Positions 52,286-59,752 of a DNA stretch of 59,752 nucleotides are shown in pieces. Position 1 is the first letter of the stretch. Each line of letters starts with the position of its first letter. Source of the DNA: Mesorhizobium sp. Root157 (GTDB lineage Bacteria > Pseudomonadota > Alphaproteobacteria > Rhizobiales > Rhizobiaceae). The notes under the pieces were generated by a model. That model saw only the letters and a program-made list of their open reading frames with translations, did no database searches and had not been told where the DNA came from. Made by a program: the position numbers and the translations under genes. The stretch covers positions 1 to 59,752 of the forward strand of contig NZ_LMGJ01000008.1 of NCBI RefSeq assembly GCF_001427385.1, given 5' to 3'.

Positions 52286-53128
52286 ATGAAACACATTTCG
52301 CGGCTTTTTGCGGCCACTTGCTTGGCGTTGATGGCCTGCCAGGGTGCGGTGGCGCAGGAGGAAAAGCCGGCGCCGATCCCGTTTGCCGGCGGCACGCTGA
52401 CCGTCACGCAGGTGGAAGAATACGGCGAAAGAACGCTGGCCTTCGACGGCAAGGAACTCGCCAAAGCCTACTTCGTTTATTTCAACGGCATCGTCAAAGT
52501 CGGCGGCGTCGATGTCGCCATGTTCGACGTCGGTGACGGCGGCAATGCCTGCGGGCCGGCCAAGGTCATGGTGTGGAAGCAGGAAGGCAATGAAGTGCAG
52601 CAGGCAAGCATCGGCGAGGACGATTGCGGCGCGCCGCCCGCCGGCGTCAGCGACGAAGCGATCTATTTCGTGCCATGGCTGCTCCCCGGCGCCTCGGCCG
52701 ACGTGAAGAAATGGTCGCCGCAGACCGGTTTCGCGCTGGCCGGGCATTTGACCTACACGCCCGACGCCGGCAGCGGCTGGACGGACCTCGATCCGGCGAA
52801 ATTCGACAACATCATCGACGCCTTCCACAACGAGGCGGTCTACGGCGAGGCGAAAAAGCTTCTTGGCGACGGCCTGACCGACATGGCGACCAGCCTGCTG
52901 GTCGGCAGCGGCATCGAAAAAACCGCGTCCGGCATCGCCTATGCAAGAGGCTGCGTGCCGCATGCCTGCGGTCTCGGCGACGGCTTCATGGCAATCGATA
53001 CCAAGGGCAAGAAGCTCTATTTCGCACGCCAGAACGAGAAGACCGGGCCGGATGCCTGGCCGGCCTTGAAGGACTGGCCGGGCGAATTGCGCGATGCCAT
53101 GGACAAGGCGCTGGCGCCGCCGCAATAG
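52286..53128 (+). CDS. Exported protein of unknown function, 280 residues
   Basis: The signal peptide MKHISRLFAATCLALMACQGAVAQ ends near residue 24 with a classical AxA site. The mature part has GGTLTVTQVEEYGERTLAFDGKEL, paired cysteines (NACGP, DDCGAP, GCVPHACG) that could form periplasmic disulfides, and a hydrophilic C-terminus. GGAGG lies eight bases upstream of ATG 52286. I do not recognise the family. It may be co-transcribed with ridA, 37 bp downstream. Confidence 0.82.
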   Translation: MKHISRLFAATCLALMACQGAVAQEEKPAPIPFAGGTLTVTQVEEYGERTLAFDGKELAKAYFVYFNGIVKVGGVDVAMFDVGDGGNACGPAKVMVWKQEGNEVQQASIGEDDCGAPPAGVSDEAIYFVPWLLPGASADVKKWSPQTGFALAGHLTYTPDAGSGWTDLDPAKFDNIIDAFHNEAVYGEAKKLLGDGLTDMATSLLVGSGIEKTASGIAYARGCVPHACGLGDGFMAIDTKGKKLYFARQNEKTGPDAWPALKDWPGELRDAMDKALAPPQ

Positions 53129-53165
53129 GCTGCAGGAACAGAGCGTTTCAGGAAGGCTGCCCGAC

Positions 53166-53561
53166 ATGCGCAAACTGATCTCCACCGGCTCGCCATTCGA
53201 AAAGACGGCCGGCTATTCGCGCGCCGTGGTGCAGGGCGACTGGTGCTTCGTCTCGGGCACCACAGGCTACGACTACGCCACCATGACCATGCCTCAGACG
53301 GTGGAGGAGCAGACGCGCAACTGCCTTGCGACCATCGCCAGGGCGTTGGCCGAAGGCGGTTTCGAACTCGCCGACGTGGTGCGCGCGCATTACTACATCA
53401 CCGATGCGGAATTCGTAGGCCGGGTATTCCCGATCCTCGGCAGCTATTTCGGTGAGATTCGACCGGCTGCGACGATGATCGTCTGCGGGCTGAACGAGCC
53501 GGAAATGAAGATCGAGATCGAGGTGACGGCGCTTCGCCGAACGGCAAGCGGTCGGGCATGA
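53166..53561 (+). CDS. RidA family (YjgF/YER057c/UK114) deaminase-like protein
   Basis: The 131-residue protein has SGTTGYDYATMTMPQTVEEQTRNCLATIARAL and RPAATMIVCGLNEPEMKIEIEVTAL, with the conserved Arg that activates imine hydrolysis. RidA proteins hydrolyse reactive enamine/imine intermediates such as 2-aminoacrylate that would damage PLP enzymes. This member is divergent from classical RidA, so substrate may differ. It lies 117 bp before leuB on the same strand. Confidence 0.88.
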   Translation: MRKLISTGSPFEKTAGYSRAVVQGDWCFVSGTTGYDYATMTMPQTVEEQTRNCLATIARALAEGGFELADVVRAHYYITDAEFVGRVFPILGSYFGEIRPAATMIVCGLNEPEMKIEIEVTALRRTASGRA

Positions 53562-53678
53562 GCGTCCGGAGCATCATCGCCAACATCCCGTCATATCGCT
53601 GAGCCGCTTTCAGCTTGCACGCCGCACGCTTGGCGTTTAGCAAGACCGCGATTGAAAACTTTGTTTGGGACGGCTCTC

Positions 53679-54782
53679 ATGGCATCGAAAAATCTCTTCC
53701 TCCTGCCCGGCGACGGCATCGGCCCCGAGGCGATGGCGGAGGTCAAGAAACTGATTGCCGCCATGAACGGCAAGATGGGCAGCGGCTTTACCACCGACGA
53801 GGGCCTCGTCGGTGGCTCGGCCTACGATGCGCACGGCCAGGCGATCTCCGATGCCGACATGGAAAAGGCGCTTGCCGCCGACGCCGTGCTGTTCGGCGCC
53901 GTCGGCGGCCCGAAATGGGATGGCGTGCCTTACGAGGTCCGCCCCGAAGCCGGCCTGCTCAGGCTGCGCAAGGACCTCGAACTGTTTGCCAATCTGCGCC
54001 CGGCCATCTGCTATCCCGCCTTGGCCGCTTCGTCGTCGCTGAAGCAGGAGGTGGTCGAGGGCCTCGACATACTGATCGTGCGCGAACTGACCGGCGGCGT
54101 CTATTTCGGCGAGCCCAAGCAGATCATCGACCTCGGCAACGGACAGAAGCGCGCCATCGACACGCAGGTCTACGACACGTTCGAGATCGAGCGCATCTCG
54201 GGCGTCGCCTTCGAACTGGCGCGCACCCGTGCCAACAAAGTCTGCTCGATGGAAAAGAACAACGTCATGAAGTCGGGCGTTTTGTGGAAGGAAGTGGTGG
54301 CGCAGACGCACAAGGCCAAATATGCCGACGTAGCGCTCACCCACATGCTGGCCGACGCCGGCGGCATGCAGCTCGTGCGCTGGCCCAAGCAGTTCGACGT
54401 CATCGTCACCGACAACCTGTTCGGCGACATGCTTTCCGACGTGGCGGCGATGCTGACCGGCTCGCTCGGCATGCTGCCTTCCGCATCGCTCGGCGCCCCC
54501 GATGCCAAGACCGGCAAGCGCAAGGCGCTTTACGAGCCGGTGCACGGCTCCGCGCCGGACATCGCCGGCAAGGGCATCGCCAATCCGATCGCCATGATCG
54601 CCTCGTTTGCCATGTGCCTGCGCTATTCCTTCAACATGGTGGCGGAAGCCGACCGGCTGGAGGCGGCGATCGCGGCCGTGCTCGACGACGGCCTGCGCAC
54701 CGGCGACATCATGTCGCCCGGCAAGACCGAGGTCGGCACCACGGCGATGGGCGACGCCATCATCGCCAGGTTCCTCAACTGA
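53679..54782 (+). CDS. leuB: 3-isopropylmalate dehydrogenase
   Basis: The 367-residue beta-decarboxylating dehydrogenase has [48 protein letters not shown], Mg-binding [25 protein letters not shown] and [17 protein letters not shown]. It oxidises 3-isopropylmalate with NAD, the third step of leucine synthesis. ATG 53679 ([12 protein letters not shown]) matches the family start better than the in-frame TTG at 53652. Confidence 0.97.
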   Translation: MASKNLFLLPGDGIGPEAMAEVKKLIAAMNGKMGSGFTTDEGLVGGSAYDAHGQAISDADMEKALAADAVLFGAVGGPKWDGVPYEVRPEAGLLRLRKDLELFANLRPAICYPALAASSSLKQEVVEGLDILIVRELTGGVYFGEPKQIIDLGNGQKRAIDTQVYDTFEIERISGVAFELARTRANKVCSMEKNNVMKSGVLWKEVVAQTHKAKYADVALTHMLADAGGMQLVRWPKQFDVIVTDNLFGDMLSDVAAMLTGSLGMLPSASLGAPDAKTGKRKALYEPVHGSAPDIAGKGIANPIAMIASFAMCLRYSFNMVAEADRLEAAIAAVLDDGLRTGDIMSPGKTEVGTTAMGDAIIARFLN

Positions 54783-54890
54783 ACGGCCATATCGGCGGCC
54801 GGCCATCCGGCCGCCACAAAAGCTTGTTCGTTACCGGTTCAGTGAGCAATCGACCCGCAGTTGCGGCGTCCGCGCGCGGGACAGCAAACC

Positions 54891-55784
54891 TTGAGCGTCC
54901 AACCCACTCCTTCCGCGCTGCCCACTTCTTCCGCGCTGCTCGGCATCGCCTTGATGGCTGCGGCAATGCTGCTCGTCCCCACGGTGGATGGCATCGCCAA
55001 GGCGCTGAGTGCGGCGCACTCGCCGCTTTACATCAGTTGGGCGCGCTACGCTTTTTCCTGCATCTTCGTGCTTCCCTGGGCGCTCTCTCGCCAGGGAAAG
55101 AACTTCCTGCCGCGCGAAGAGTTGCCCGCGCATGCCCTGCGCACCTTCTTCGCCGCGGCGGCAATGTGCTGCTTTTTCGTCGCCATTTCCTTTGCGCCGC
55201 TGGCCGATGTGACCAGCGCCTATTTCGTTGGCCCGATCATCGCCGCGATCCTGTCCGTCATTTTGCTGGGGGAAGCGCTGACGGCCCGGAAATTGGCGGC
55301 ACTGGCGCTTGGCTTCATCGGCACGATCATCGTCGTCAATCCGGCCGGCGGCATGAATGGCGGCCTTCTGCTAGGCGTCGCTGCCGGCGCGCTGTTCGCG
55401 CTTTACATGATCGCCACGCGCAAGGCGTCGCGCGCCAGCGATCCTGTCAGCACCCTTGCCTTCCAGTGCCTGTTCGGCTCAATCATCCTCGCTCCGCTGG
55501 CGATCTGGAACTGGTCGATCCCGGCGATGGACGAGCTTGGCCTGCTGGTCCTCATGGGCGCCATCTCGGCAGCGTGTCATTTCATGACCATCAGCGCCTT
55601 TCGCCACGCGGAAGCCTCACTGCTCGCACCCTTGTCCTATCTCGAACTGCTGGGAGCGGTCGCAGTCGGCTACCTGGTCTTCAACGACCTGCCGGGCATT
55701 CGAATAGCAGCGGGTGCGGCCCTGATCGTCGCGGGCGGGCTTGTCCTGGTTCAACGCGGCCAGCAAGCCAGGCGCATGCCCTGA
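54891..55784 (+). CDS. EamA/DMT-superfamily transporter
   Basis: About 297 residues with ten predicted membrane helices in two EamA repeats (ALLGIALMAAAMLLVPTVDGIAKAL... and LLLGVAAGALFALYMIATRKASRA...). Family members export amino acids, metabolites or drugs through the inner membrane; substrate is unknown. Start is uncertain: TTG 54891 gives MSVQPTPS, an upstream TTG at 54861 and an internal ATG at 54954 are options, and no strong ribosome site is visible for any. It is convergent with the DEAD-box helicase gene (6 bp between stops). Confidence 0.88.
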   Translation: MSVQPTPSALPTSSALLGIALMAAAMLLVPTVDGIAKALSAAHSPLYISWARYAFSCIFVLPWALSRQGKNFLPREELPAHALRTFFAAAAMCCFFVAISFAPLADVTSAYFVGPIIAAILSVILLGEALTARKLAALALGFIGTIIVVNPAGGMNGGLLLGVAAGALFALYMIATRKASRASDPVSTLAFQCLFGSIILAPLAIWNWSIPAMDELGLLVLMGAISAACHFMTISAFRHAEASLLAPLSYLELLGAVAVGYLVFNDLPGIRIAAGAALIVAGGLVLVQRGQQARRMP

Positions 55785-55790
55785 AAATAC

Positions 55791-57647
55791 CTATTCAGGC
55801 CGCTTTTTCAGCTTTTTGGTTTTCGGCGGGCCGGATTTTTCGAACTTCGGCTTGCCCGGCTTTGTCGCCCAGGGTTTCTGCTCGGCGGCAAATGCGGGCT
55901 TTTCGCGCTTCTCGAAGGCACGTTTCGGTGCCGTTTTGTTGAAGCCTTCCTTGTGGAAATTCCCCTTGCCGCGATGCGGCTTCCTGTCGGATGGCGGCGG
56001 AGCGTAACCGGCCCTGGTCAGGTCAGGCAGGGCGTTCAGCCGCTTGACCACAATATTTCCCTGCACCTTGCGGTCCGGCCCGATCGCCGCAACAAAACGG
56101 TCGGCACTGTCGGCGGCGATCTGCACGAAGCTTTCTTCCGGCTGCATCTTGATGGCGCCGATCTCGCGCTTGGTGATGCCGCCGGTGCGGCACAGCATCG
56201 GGATCAGCCAGCGCGGTTCGGCGTTCTGCCGGCGGCCCACCGACAGCGAGAACCAGACGCTGTCGCCGAAATCGTCGCGACGGCTGGGCTGTTCGTCGCG
56301 ATAGGATCGCTCGCCCTTTTCGGCGGAAGGTTTGAACGGTGCCGGCTCGGACAGATATTCCGGCGCGGAACGCCCGGCGCGGCTGAACCGCAGGAAGGCT
56401 GCCGCCACCTGCTCGGCGCCATGTCTTTCGAGAAGGGTGGCGACGAATTCGCGTTCCTCGTCCCTTATAGGCTGGGTAAACGCCGGATCTTCCAGCATGC
56501 GCTCGTTGTCGCGCCGGATCACCTCGTCGGCCGAGGGCGGGCTCGCCCATTCGGGCGTGATGCCGGCATTTTGCAGCAGGCGCTCGGTGCGCCGGCGTGC
56601 GTGGTTCGGAATGATCAGCGCGCTGACGCCCTTGCGCCCGGCGCGGCCGGTGCGGCCGCTGCGATGCAGCAGCGTCTCGGGATTGGTCGGCAGGTCGGCG
56701 TGGACGACCAGTTCGAGATTGGGCAGGTCGATGCCGCGCGCGGCCACGTCGGTGGCGATGCAGACCTTGGCGCGGCCATCGCGCATTGCCTGCAGCGCGT
56801 GGCTGCGCTCGTTCTGGCTGAGTTCGCCCGACAGCGCCACCACCTGGAAATTGCGGTTGTTGAAGCGCGCGGTGAGATGATTGACCGCGGCGCGCGTGTT
56901 GCAGAACACCAGCGCGTTCCGGGCCTCGTAATAGCGCAGCACGTTGATGATGGCGTTCTCGCGGTCGGAGGGGAGAACCGAAAGCGCCCGGTATTCGATG
57001 TCGTGGTGCTGCTTTTCCTCGCCGGCGGCGGTGATGCGCACCGCATCGCGCTGATAGCCCTTGGCCAGCGTGGCGATGGCGCGCGGCACGGTGGCCGAAA
57101 ACATCAGCGTGCGGCGGTCGGCGGGCGCCGCATCGAGGATGAATTCCAGATCCTCGCGAAAACCGAGATCGAGCATCTCGTCGGCCTCGTCCAGCACCAC
57201 GGCCTTGAGTGCCGCCATGTCGAGCGCATGGCGGGTGATGTGGTCGCGCAGGCGGCCGGGTGTGCCGACGACGATATGTGCGCCCCGCTCCAGCGCGCGC
57301 CGTTCGGTGCGCATGTCCATGCCGCCGACGCAGGTGGCAACGGTGGCCCCGGTGAATTCGTAAAGCCATTCCAGTTCGCGCGCCACCTGCAAGGCAAGCT
57401 CGCGCGTCGGCGCGATGGCCAGCGCCAGGGGCGCGCCCGCATGAGAAAAGCGCGCCGCCCCGTCAAGCAAGGTCGGCGCCATGGCAAGGCCGAAGGCGAC
57501 CGTCTTGCCCGACCCCGTCTGGGCCGAAACCAGCGCATCGGCTTGCCCGAGTTCGGAACCCAGCACGGCCTTCTGCACCGAGGTCAGTTCGGAATAACCC
57601 CGTTTTTCCAGCGCCTCGGCCAGCGCGGGAACGATACCTTCGAACAT
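55791..57647 (-). CDS. DEAD-box RNA helicase with DbpA RNA-binding domain
   Basis: The 618-residue helicase has Q motif ELTSVQKAVL, Walker A AQTGSGKT, DEAD box VLDEADEMLD, motif III SAT and motif VI HRSGRTGRAGR, then a DbpA-type RRM at about 460-545 (DSVWFSLSVGRRQNAEPRWLIPMLCRTGGITKREIGAIKM). A basic low-complexity tail rich in Lys, Pro and Phe follows. It belongs to the DeaD/DbpA group acting in ribosome assembly and cold adaptation. It is a second RNA helicase in this window. Confidence 0.94.
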   Translation of the reverse strand: MFEGIVPALAEALEKRGYSELTSVQKAVLGSELGQADALVSAQTGSGKTVAFGLAMAPTLLDGAARFSHAGAPLALAIAPTRELALQVARELEWLYEFTGATVATCVGGMDMRTERRALERGAHIVVGTPGRLRDHITRHALDMAALKAVVLDEADEMLDLGFREDLEFILDAAPADRRTLMFSATVPRAIATLAKGYQRDAVRITAAGEEKQHHDIEYRALSVLPSDRENAIINVLRYYEARNALVFCNTRAAVNHLTARFNNRNFQVVALSGELSQNERSHALQAMRDGRAKVCIATDVAARGIDLPNLELVVHADLPTNPETLLHRSGRTGRAGRKGVSALIIPNHARRRTERLLQNAGITPEWASPPSADEVIRRDNERMLEDPAFTQPIRDEEREFVATLLERHGAEQVAAAFLRFSRAGRSAPEYLSEPAPFKPSAEKGERSYRDEQPSRRDDFGDSVWFSLSVGRRQNAEPRWLIPMLCRTGGITKREIGAIKMQPEESFVQIAADSADRFVAAIGPDRKVQGNIVVKRLNALPDLTRAGYAPPPSDRKPHRGKGNFHKEGFNKTAPKRAFEKREKPAFAAEQKPWATKPGKPKFEKSGPPKTKKLKKRPE

Positions 57648-58083
57648 GTTCGTCTTCTTTCGGAGTTCTTGGCTTTTTTACGCGCCCGGCGACACAGCAT
57701 CCACCGGCAGGACGTCGAGGCAAGCCATGCCAGCCAAACGATCTTGGCCGTTCGTACTTCGCGCCGCGCTGATTGTACAGGGTGCGCCCGATTGACTCTT
57801 GGCGCAAAGCGCGTAAAAGCCGGCTCCGAACAGGACATTCTTTCATGCGCGGCCTTTTGATGGCGCTTTTTGCATTTGACTTCCCTGGCCACAAGACGGC
57901 CGGAGGGGCTGTCGCGCGCCTGTCCTCGACCAAAACCACGGCCAAAAAAACGACCGCTACCACGGTCTGATCTCCCTTGGCCTGCTCGCCCTCTCCCCGG
58001 GTTCGCCACGGGGAGGCGAGACCCGCACTGGCCGGCGGGTTTCTCCAAGCAAAACAAGCGGAGAGCGACAGGAGATTTTTTCG
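57648..58083. other. Gene-free stretch between the DEAD-box helicase and asd
   Basis: The 436-bp region carries the divergent upstream sequences of both genes. A long imperfect hairpin CTCGCCCTCTCCCCG...CGGGGAGGCGAG (57985-58020) resembles dispersed palindromes. A 41-codon frame from ATG 57845 has an AGC/GCG-rich start but no supporting features. No RNA gene is recognised. Confidence 0.5.
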
Positions 58084-59118
58084 ATGGGTTTCAAGGTTGC
58101 GGTAGTCGGCGCCACGGGCAATGTGGGTCGCGAAATGCTCAACATACTGGAAGAGCGCGGCTTTCCGATCAGCGAGATCGTTCCGCTCGCCTCGCGGCGC
58201 TCGCTCGGTTCCGAAGTGTCTTTCGGCGACAAGACGCTCAAGACCAGGGTCCTCGACACCTATGACTTCTCCGACACCGATCTCGTGCTGATGTCGGCCG
58301 GCGGCAACGTTTCCAAGGAGTGGTCGCCCAGGATCGGCAAGCAGGGTTGCGTCGTCATCGACAACTCGTCGGCCTTTCGTTACGACCCCGACGTGCCGCT
58401 GATCGTGCCGGAAGTGAACCCGGACGCCATCTCGGGCTTCACCAGGAAGAACATCATCGCCAATCCGAACTGCTCGACCGCGCAGATGCTGGTGGCGCTG
58501 AAGCCCCTGCATGACGCCGCCACCATCAAGCGCGTCGTCGTTTCGACCTATCAGTCGGTTTCGGGCGCGGGCAAGGAAGGCATGGACGAACTGTTCACGC
58601 AGACCCGCGCCGTGTTCGTGGCCGACACCGTCGACGTGAAGAAGTTCACCAAGCGTATCGCCTTCAACGTCATTCCGCATATCGACGTGTTCATGGAAGA
58701 CGGCACCACCAAGGAAGAGTGGAAGATGGTGGCCGAAACCAAGAAGATGCTCGACCCGAAGATCAAGGTCACCGCCACCTGCGTGCGCGTGCCGGTGTTC
58801 ATCGGCCACTCGGAAGCCATCAACCTCGAATTCGAGAAGCCAATCACCGCCGACGAAGCGCGCGAAATCCTGCGCGAAGCGCCCGGCTGCCTGGTCATCG
58901 ACAAGCATGAGGACGGCGGCTATGCCACGCCAATCGAAAGTGCTGGCGAAGACGCCACCTACATCTCGCGCATCCGCGAGGATTCGACCGTCGACAACGG
59001 CCTCAACATCTGGGTCGTTTCCGACAATCTGCGCAAGGGTGCGGCGCTGAACACGGTGCAGATCGCCGAACTGCTGATCGAGCGCGGCCTGATCACGCCG
59101 AAGCAAAAGGCGGCTTGA
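58084..59118 (+). CDS. asd: Aspartate-semialdehyde dehydrogenase
   Basis: The 344-residue NADP-dependent enzyme has VVGATGNVGREML at the N-terminus, the catalytic Cys130 in IIANPNCSTAQM, and VSTYQSVSGAGKEGMDEL near residue 160. It makes aspartate semialdehyde, the branch point to lysine, diaminopimelate, threonine and methionine, so it also feeds cell-wall synthesis. ATG 58084 follows a GGAG-containing leader. It is the last protein gene before the right-edge repeat. Confidence 0.97.
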   Translation: MGFKVAVVGATGNVGREMLNILEERGFPISEIVPLASRRSLGSEVSFGDKTLKTRVLDTYDFSDTDLVLMSAGGNVSKEWSPRIGKQGCVVIDNSSAFRYDPDVPLIVPEVNPDAISGFTRKNIIANPNCSTAQMLVALKPLHDAATIKRVVVSTYQSVSGAGKEGMDELFTQTRAVFVADTVDVKKFTKRIAFNVIPHIDVFMEDGTTKEEWKMVAETKKMLDPKIKVTATCVRVPVFIGHSEAINLEFEKPITADEAREILREAPGCLVIDKHEDGGYATPIESAGEDATYISRIREDSTVDNGLNIWVVSDNLRKGAALNTVQIAELLIERGLITPKQKAA

Positions 59119-59198
59119 GTCTTCACTCACGGCATTTTCGCCGCTGTGCGGCTCCATGAGGGGCGCACCGACCGGCGCGGTTGCGGCTGCGGCCGCCC

Positions 59199-59225
59199 GC
59201 TCTCCTCGTCATTCGCGAGGAGAGC
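59199..59225. repeat. Hairpin downstream of asd
   Basis: GCTCTCCTCG-TCATTCG-CGAGGAGAGC is a perfect 10-bp stem without a T-run, 81 bp past the asd stop. It may protect mRNA or pause transcription but does not look like a classical terminator. Confidence 0.6.
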
Positions 59226-59385
59226 GCAAGGCGAGGGAAAGCACGAGCACGGTCAGGTCGCGCTTTGCTCGTGAAACGGGGACAATTCCATCCACCCGTC
59301 GTTCCTACCCCATCGCCAGCTCATTGTTCCCATTCACTTTCCGCAAAAATCTCTCACCACCCTTATCCACGCCCTCTCCACCTCT

Positions 59386-59561
59386 TCCATAATCCGTGCC
59401 ATCGCTTCTGCGGGAAACTCGGTGCGCACCGGGTATCGAGGGGAAGCGTCGGTGCCGGATTGGTCGCATGACGTCCATAATCCGTGCCATCGCTTCTGCG
59501 GGAAACTCGGTGCGCACCGGGTATCGAGGGGAAGCGTCGGTGCCGGATTGGTCGCATGACG
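59386..59561 (+). repeat. Exact tandem duplication of 88 bp
   Basis: Units 59386-59473 and 59474-59561 are identical as far as I can read, each starting TCCATAATCCGTGCCATCGC and ending GGTCGCATGACG. Copy A of the long repeat carries a single such unit. Confidence 0.9.
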
Positions 59562-59719
59562 GTGTGCGGCTGGGCGATGAGCCCCCAAGTCCGGGCCTCG
59601 ACTGGGCCAGCGGGCCGCATCAGGCGGCAGCGCCCCCCGGTGAGGCAAGACCACCGGACGGGTGGCCGCAAGGTCGCATTACTTACTAAACGAGCGTCCG
59701 AACGGCCGCCCGTCTTCCC

Positions 59720-59750
59720 GACCTCTCAATCGAGGTCCGTTCTTTGACAA
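59720..59750 (+). promoter_or_regulatory. boxB-boxA-like antitermination site
   Basis: GACCTC-TCAATC-GAGGTC hairpin (59720-59737) followed by GTTCTTTGACAA (59739-59750). Order and sequence match the nut-like leader of proteobacterial rRNA operons. It suggests 16S rRNA just outside the window. Confidence 0.6.
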
Positions 59751-59752
59751 TG

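Larger units (their letters stand above)
59282..59752 (+). repeat. Long repeat copy B, probable rRNA-operon leader at the right edge
   Basis: This is the longer copy of the sequence at 23632-23957. It includes an exact 88-bp tandem duplication and a 56-bp block absent from copy A, and it ends in a hairpin plus GTTCTTTGACAA at the window edge. By motif order it looks like the leader of an rRNA operon that would begin beyond position 59752. Confidence 0.7.

Noticed and set aside
57845..57970. 41-codon frame upstream of asd
   Set aside because: The N-terminus looks plausible (MRGLLMALFAFDF), but there is no clear ribosome site, no family, and the gap is repeat-rich. It is not listed as a gene.
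59386..59561. Tandem 88-bp units as a CRISPR array
   Set aside because: The two units are identical throughout with no spacer variation, and no cas genes are present.

Overview
The window looks like chromosomal DNA of a Mesorhizobium-type alphaproteobacterium (order Rhizobiales). The case rests on high GC and gene content: aerobic cobaltochelatase cobS/cobT, a LexA-controlled imuA-imuB-dnaE2 cassette with a GAAC-N7-GAAC operator, an arsR-arsC-aqpS arsenic operon, CarD, a Suv3-like helicase, alr/dadA, and the leuD/leuB/asd neighbourhood. Species cannot be fixed from sequence reading alone.

Layout. Positions 1-5450 are an accessory tract. It holds a partial IS end, a truncated IS110 transposase, a frameshifted IS3 fragment, an orphan amino-acid ABC permease, and a translationally coupled trio (DUF3489, DUF2924, large serine recombinase). 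The tract lies on the 3' side of a tRNA-Arg(CCT) gene (5670-5746), where integrated islands are usually found. From 5.9 kb onward the content is core chromosome: M20 amidohydrolase, D,D-carboxypeptidase, COG0523 metallochaperone, L,D-transpeptidase, accA, xerD, aroK-aroB and a CorC-like protein; then the ars operon, bolA, a J-domain protein, cobS-GFA-cobT and a phytase-like exported protein.

Positions 23.5-24.3 kb hold no gene. They carry a partial copy of a long repeat that also ends the window (59.28-59.75 kb), followed by three palindromic elements. Both long copies finish in a GACCTC/GAGGTC hairpin plus GTTCTTTGACAA, which resembles an rRNA-operon leader (boxB-boxA). I infer that an rRNA operon starts just beyond the right edge and that the internal copy is an orphan leader.

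From 24.3 to 36 kb: DUF1737 protein, CoA-ester lyase, FAD oxidoreductase, a 215-bp inverted-repeat (MITE-like) element, a zincin, the SOS mutagenesis operon, Trm112-like/LON-domain/CnoX proteins, an aminoacyl-tRNA deacylase and tRNA-Gly(GCC). After a roughly 1-kb gene-free stretch come the Suv3-like helicase, an S4 RNA-binding protein, fdxA, carD, and alr with dadA separated by two GreA/Rnk-type proteins. The last part has msrB, a VWA protein, a GNAT enzyme, leuD, adenine deaminase, RidA, leuB, an EamA transporter, a DEAD-box helicase and asd.

Functional themes are aromatic, leucine and lysine/threonine precursor synthesis (aroK/aroB, leuB/leuD, asd), cell-wall remodelling (carboxypeptidase, L,D-transpeptidase, alr), cobalamin synthesis, arsenic resistance, inducible mutagenesis and RNA metabolism. 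No CRISPR array, symbiosis genes or rRNA genes are visible inside the window.
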